From NCBI GenBank assembly GCA_021397835.1, contig JAJFZO010000609.1:1490501-1554500 (forward strand): DNA of 64,000 nucleotides, written 5' to 3'. The number at the start of each line of letters is the position of its first letter. Position 1 is the first letter of the stretch. Position numbers and translations under genes: made by a program. A model generated the notes under the pieces. It had not been told where the DNA came from, made no database searches, and was given only the letters and a program-made list of their open reading frames with translations. Source of the stretch: Moringa oleifera (taxonomy: Eukaryota > Streptophyta > Magnoliopsida > Brassicales > Moringaceae). Of the stretch, positions 59,620 to 64,000 are shown in pieces.

Positions 59620-60780
59620 CTTTAATTTTAAATAATTACAAAATTTAGATTTATCTTTGTGTCAACTTATAATTTATCCTCTTAAAATTTTTTTATATAT
59701 ACATTATTTTTATCTTTTATTTTTATTTAAATTAATATAAATTAAAGAGGATTAATATAGAATTAATTAAATTCATTATCAAATCAAATGGATTATTAAG
59801 TTCAAAATTGAATGGCGAATTCTATTCACTTTATAATTTTAACATGAAATTATTATTAAATTAAAAATTAAAGTATATTAACAAAGATTATCAAATTAAT
59901 ATAAATTTTAATTTTAAAATTTTAAAATAAATAAAAAATATATTTATATGTTTTTAAAAAACTATAAAATTAAAACTTCATCAACTTAAAATTTTAAATT
60001 TAATTTATTAACAAACTAAAACATAAAATTAAATTACTTATATATTAATATTTTTTTAAATATAGAACTAAATTTCAATTATTATAAATTCGAAATCACA
60101 CATGCATACGTATATATCACTAAATCTAAATGTAAAATGATACAAATAAAAGTGAGTAATATTTCATATAAATAACTAATAGTGACATTTTAAAATTTCG
60201 TTTTATACATGGAACTTTGGTGCACATGTTAGTGATTTTAAGGATAATTTTTATTTAACTTTTGTAATAATCAATTTTATAAAAATATTTAAAATTAATA
60301 AGTTGATTGCTCTTAATTGTTTCATTTTATGATAAAAAAATTTATTTATAAATATTGTACACATTTTAAAAAACACTTACCACTTCATTGTTTTTATTTT
60401 TTCTCACTTTCTTTTCACAAGCATTTGTCTCTTTTTTTATTCCTTTTCAATTTTACTCCAAATTTTTTATTGTTAATTGTAATTTTAGTAGATTATTAAT
60501 TCACAATTCATCTTTACACAATCAAAATTTATGAAATAAAATATGAATTTTTTCAAAGTATTTGTTATTTTTTAAGTTATCACAAACTATTTGAAAAATA
60601 AGTTTTAAAATTTAGTGATATTGTATGAAATCATTTTAAAGATTTTTCTAGATTTTAAACACAAAAACTTCCATAATATGCAACATGTTTTCTATTTGAG
60701 TTACTTGTTTACATTTTGTGATACTTCTACTTACAAGTATTTATTTATATTTGTAGTCTGAATATGGTTCTTTTGAAAAG
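59620..60780 (+). repeat. AT-rich repeat copy B
   Basis: Same landmarks as copy A in the same order, with a shorter middle: AACTTATAATTTATCCTCTT at about 59,668, CATACGTATATATCAC at about 60,106, AACATGTTTTCTATTTGAGT at about 60,683. Confidence 0.85.
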
Positions 60781-60839
60781 CTAATTTGATTAATAAATTT
60801 ATTGGAGAAAATTAGACTCCTCACCTACTAACAGCTAAC

Positions 60840-62210
60840 ATTATTTAGTTTAATTTTTTGCTTGACAGTAGTCTAAATACTAAAACATTAGTATAATTTT
60901 AGTTAAAGTGTTCATATAACTTTTAACCAAGTTTTAAGATAATATTTTCTCAATTTACATTTACATATTTCACTCTAGAAACTTTTGTTCCATTTTGACT
61001 AAATTTAAACTGATATCTTTCTAATTTAAGTCAATAATATATATTTTTATAAATAAATAAATACTCATAAATAAATACTCATAAGTAAAAGTATTGCAAA
61101 ATGTAAATAAGTAACTCAAATAGAAAACATGTTACACATTTGCAACTCTTTTGTATTTAAAATCTAGAAAAATCTAAAAAATGATTTCAACAATATCACC
61201 AATTTTTAAAACTTATTTTTTAAACAAATTTTAATAACTTCTTAAAAAACTAAAACTTAGAAATAATTTACTTTTTCATTTCTTAAAATTTTGATTGTGT
61301 AAAGACCAACAATAAATTAATAATGTACCAAATTAACAATAAAAAATTTTAGAGTAAAATTAAAAAGAAATTAAAAATAGACAAAAACTTGTAAAAAGAA
61401 AGTGAAGAAAAAAACACAAAAAGAAAAGTGTTTTTCTAAAATGTATGACATATTCATAAACAAATTTGGTCTTTTGTCATAAAATAATTAAAAAAATAAG
61501 AACAAGTTATTAATTTTAAATATTTTTATAATATTGATTTTTTAAAAAGTTAAACAAATATTAATTTTAAAATTAATGACTTCTACACAAAACTTCTCCT
61601 TCTGAAATGAATTTTTAAAATGTTGATATTAGCCATCTAGATGATCGGGGCATAAATATTAGTAAATTTTATCTATATCATATTACATTTAGATTTAGTG
61701 ATATATATGCATGTATGTGTAATTTCTAATTTATAATAATTTAAATTTATTTTTATATTTAAAATATTTATATATAAGTAATTTAATTTTAAGTTCTATT
61801 TTATCAATAATTTTTATTTAAATAAATTTTAAAATTTTAAGTTGATGAAATTTTAATTTTATAATTGTTTGAAAACATATAAATATATTTATATCTATTT
61901 TTATAATTTTGATATTAAAATTTATATTAATTAGATGATCTTTAAAATATATTTTCAAAACGTAATTTAATGACAATTTGATGTTAAAATTATAAAGTTA
62001 TTAGAATTTACCATTCAAATTTTAAACATAATAACTCATTTAATTCTATAATGAATTTAATTAATTCTATATTAACTTTTTTCATTTGTATTGATTTAAA
62101 TAAAAATAATGGAAAAAATTATATATATATATATATGTATATATAAATATAAGATAAACTTAAGAAGATAAATTATAAGATAAAAATAAGAACTATTGTC
62201 AAGTTAAACC
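60840..62210 (-). repeat. AT-rich repeat copy C, inverted
   Basis: The complement of copy B. AACTCAAATAGAAAACATGT is at about 61,115, GTGATATATATGCATG at about 61,700, and AATTGATTT-type reversed landmarks run to about 62,190. With copy B it forms a large inverted repeat with arms over 1 kb and a spacer of roughly 300 bases. Confidence 0.82.
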
Positions 62211-62219
62211 TTGTGAAGA

Positions 62220-62800
62220 CCCATCAAGACCTTTTAATTGGTAAGGAGAATTAACTACGTTGAAGAATTTTGTTCTTTTTTGTTTGAAACTTTAATAGTT
62301 TATTTGTTGATTAAGCTCCTAATTTGTTTTTTACTTGTTTTTTTAATCTTCCTCTTGGTTTACAAAAACATAACAAACTTTTGTTGTTGTTCTCTGCCTA
62401 ATCTACATATGTACTTTATTCATGCTTTTAAGTTTTGTTTTGTTTGCTTACTCATACTAATTTTCTAAATAAAATCTACAACTTTTTTATAGGAAATTTT
62501 TCAATAAGTAATCTAACCATATTGACCTCCTAGCCTAGTTTGTTATTTCTTATAGAGGAAATAGGGATTTAAGGTTTGCTTTTTCACAATGTGTATTTTG
62601 TAAGTCAAGGTGTTTATGCGCAGTGAAGGAGCCCAACCTCGAGTATTCAAATTGCTAGAAAATAAGGATTGAGAGCTCATGTTTTATGAATCAACTCCAT
62701 TTTTCTAACTTGCTACTAAATCCATCAATTATGCACCTTACTGCATCCATAAGGATCATTGAGATCATCCAAATATGGGTTTGAATCTTCTTCAACGTAA
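62220..62800. other. Spacer between repeats C and D, no gene seen
   Basis: T-rich unique-looking sequence. The open frame at 62,238-62,468 is hydrophobic and low-complexity (runs of Leu and Phe) and is not supported as a gene. Confidence 0.5.
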
Positions 62801-62805
62801 TATGT

Positions 62806-63050
62806 TTCTCAAAATAAAAATAGAGAGAAAGAGGCGAAAATATCTAGAGACCTGAATTTCAATTATACGTGAAGATGAAGTGTATTTTCGAGCCTCAGCA
62901 TCGTCGTAGAATATCTCCAATGAGGTTAACAACTCAGGCTGACTTGACATCTCAACTCAGCAGAGTCAAACTGAATCTTTGATGCCAAACACTTTGGGTC
63001 AAAGACTACTCAGAAAGCAAACCTTAAATCCTAACTTCACTGCAAGGACC
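62806..63050 (-). pseudogene. BUD23: Duplicate of BUD23 exon 1 with flanks
   Basis: The minus strand from ATG at 62,950 to CAG at 62,852 is 99 bases, exactly the length of BUD23 exon 1. The reading is [20 protein letters not shown] and [13 protein letters not shown], with substitutions clustered at residues 4 and 9-11. The splice donor CAG|GTCTCT is kept. Similarity extends about 45 bases into intron 1 and through the 5'UTR into repeat D. No later BUD23 exon follows in the 6 kb to the intact gene, so this is a partial gene copy with its promoter region. Confidence 0.92.
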
Positions 63051-63054
63051 AACA

Positions 63055-64000
63055 ATATGTTTCAATTTTAAGCAATTACTAAATTTATATTTATCTTTGT
63101 GTCAACTTATAATTTATCCTCTTAAACTTATCTTTTATATATATATATTTTTTTTTTTTCTTTTCAATATATATATTATTTTAATTTTTTATTTAAATCA
63201 ATACAAACTATAAATCAATATAAAATTTAATAAATTATCTATAAAATTAAATAGATTATTAAGTGTAAAATATGAACAGTAAATTCTAATAACTTTATTT
63301 TTAACATGAAATTATTATTAAATTTAAATTTTAAAAATATATTAATAAAAATTATTAAATTAATATAGTTTTAAATTTTAAAATTGTAAAACAGATAATA
63401 AATATATTTATATGTTTTCAAAAAAATATAAAATTAAAATTTTATCATCTTCAAATTCTAAATTTTATTTAAATAAAAATTATTGAAAAACTAAAACTTA
63501 AAAGAAATTACTTATATATTAATATTTGAAATATAAAAATAACTATAATATTGTATATTTGAAATTACACATACATTCCTATATATCACTAAATATAAAT
63601 ATACAATAATATAAATAAAAATCAGTAATATTTATGCCTTGATCATGTAAACAACTAATAGCAACTTTTCAAAAATTTATTATATACATAGAATTTTTAT
63701 GTACAAATTAATGATTATAAGGGTAATTTTTATTTAGGTTTTTAACAGTTAATTTTATAAAAATATTTAAATTAATAATTAGATTATTTTTAATTTTTTA
63801 TTTTATGATGAAGAGAACAAATTTATTTACCAATATGTTATATGTTATAGAAAACACTTATCTTTTCGTTTTATTTATTTTCTTTTACTTTTTTTTCAAC
63901 CATTTGTCTTTTTTTCTTTTTTTTTTCAATTTTATTGTAAATTTTTTATTATAATTTTAATAAATTATTAATTCATAGGTCACCTTTATACAATCAAGCT
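63055..64000 (+). repeat. AT-rich repeat copy D (runs off the window)
   Basis: Matches copy A closely: AACTTATAATTTATCCTCTT at about 63,101, CATACATTCCTATATATCAC at about 63,571, GCCTTGATCATGTAAACAAC at about 63,635. It continues past the right edge. Together with the exon-1 copy it is a segmental duplication of 56.7-58 kb. Confidence 0.88.

Noticed and set aside
62238..62468. 76-codon hydrophobic frame suggesting a membrane peptide
   Set aside because: T-rich DNA makes Phe/Leu-rich frames by chance; no other support and no homologous copy beside repeats A or B.

Overview
The window is plant nuclear DNA, most likely from a dicot. It is AT-rich, has spliced genes with GT-AG introns, and is dominated by nested retrotransposons and DNA transposons. 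Only two host genes can be read as intact. A Pumilio (PUF) RNA-binding protein gene enters from the left edge on the + strand (1 to about 9.3 kb, 5' end outside the window). A BUD23/RID2-type 18S rRNA guanine-N7 methyltransferase gene lies on the - strand (51,670-56,858, nine exons, 291 codons). The two genes converge on about 42 kb of transposon sequence.

That filler resolves into two old L1-type LINEs, each split by later insertions. LINE A (+ strand, about 10.8-34.06 kb) has its ORF1 interrupted by a Ty1/copia cluster: a fragment at 12.1 kb, a full minus-strand element at 12,442-16,934 with tRNA-Met primer site, an extra LTR, and an inverted partial copy ending at 17,889. Its 3' end is interrupted by an 11.3-kb CACTA (En/Spm) element at 22,720 to about 33,980. 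LINE B (- strand, about 36.6-50.58 kb) is split inside ORF2 by an 8.7-kb Mutator-like element (38,041-46,742). The LINE reading resumes across the insertion, and the flanks carry near-identical target duplications.

The CACTA element carries a tnp2 transposase and a second gene ending in a Ulp1 (C48) cysteine protease, both on the - strand. On the opposite strand it carries captured host sequence, including one clear CRIPT exon. The Mutator-like element carries a MURA-type transposase (-) and a separate DUF1985/Ulp1-like gene (+). So two unrelated DNA transposons here each hold a SUMO-protease-like gene. All these mobile genes have stops, frameshifts or lost catalytic residues. The CACTA Ulp1 domain is the exception: its catalytic residues can all still be read.

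From 56.9 kb to the end, an extremely AT-rich repeat occurs four times, once inverted. The last copy is preceded by a duplicate of BUD23 exon 1 (62,852-62,950) with start codon, 33 codons and splice donor preserved: a duplicated promoter plus first exon with no gene behind it in this window. A related fragment lies at 35.5 kb. I found no convincing tRNA, rRNA or CRISPR and no bacterial-type system. The strongest items for follow-up are the gene-capturing CACTA element, the exon-1/promoter duplication and the Ulp1-carrying transposons.
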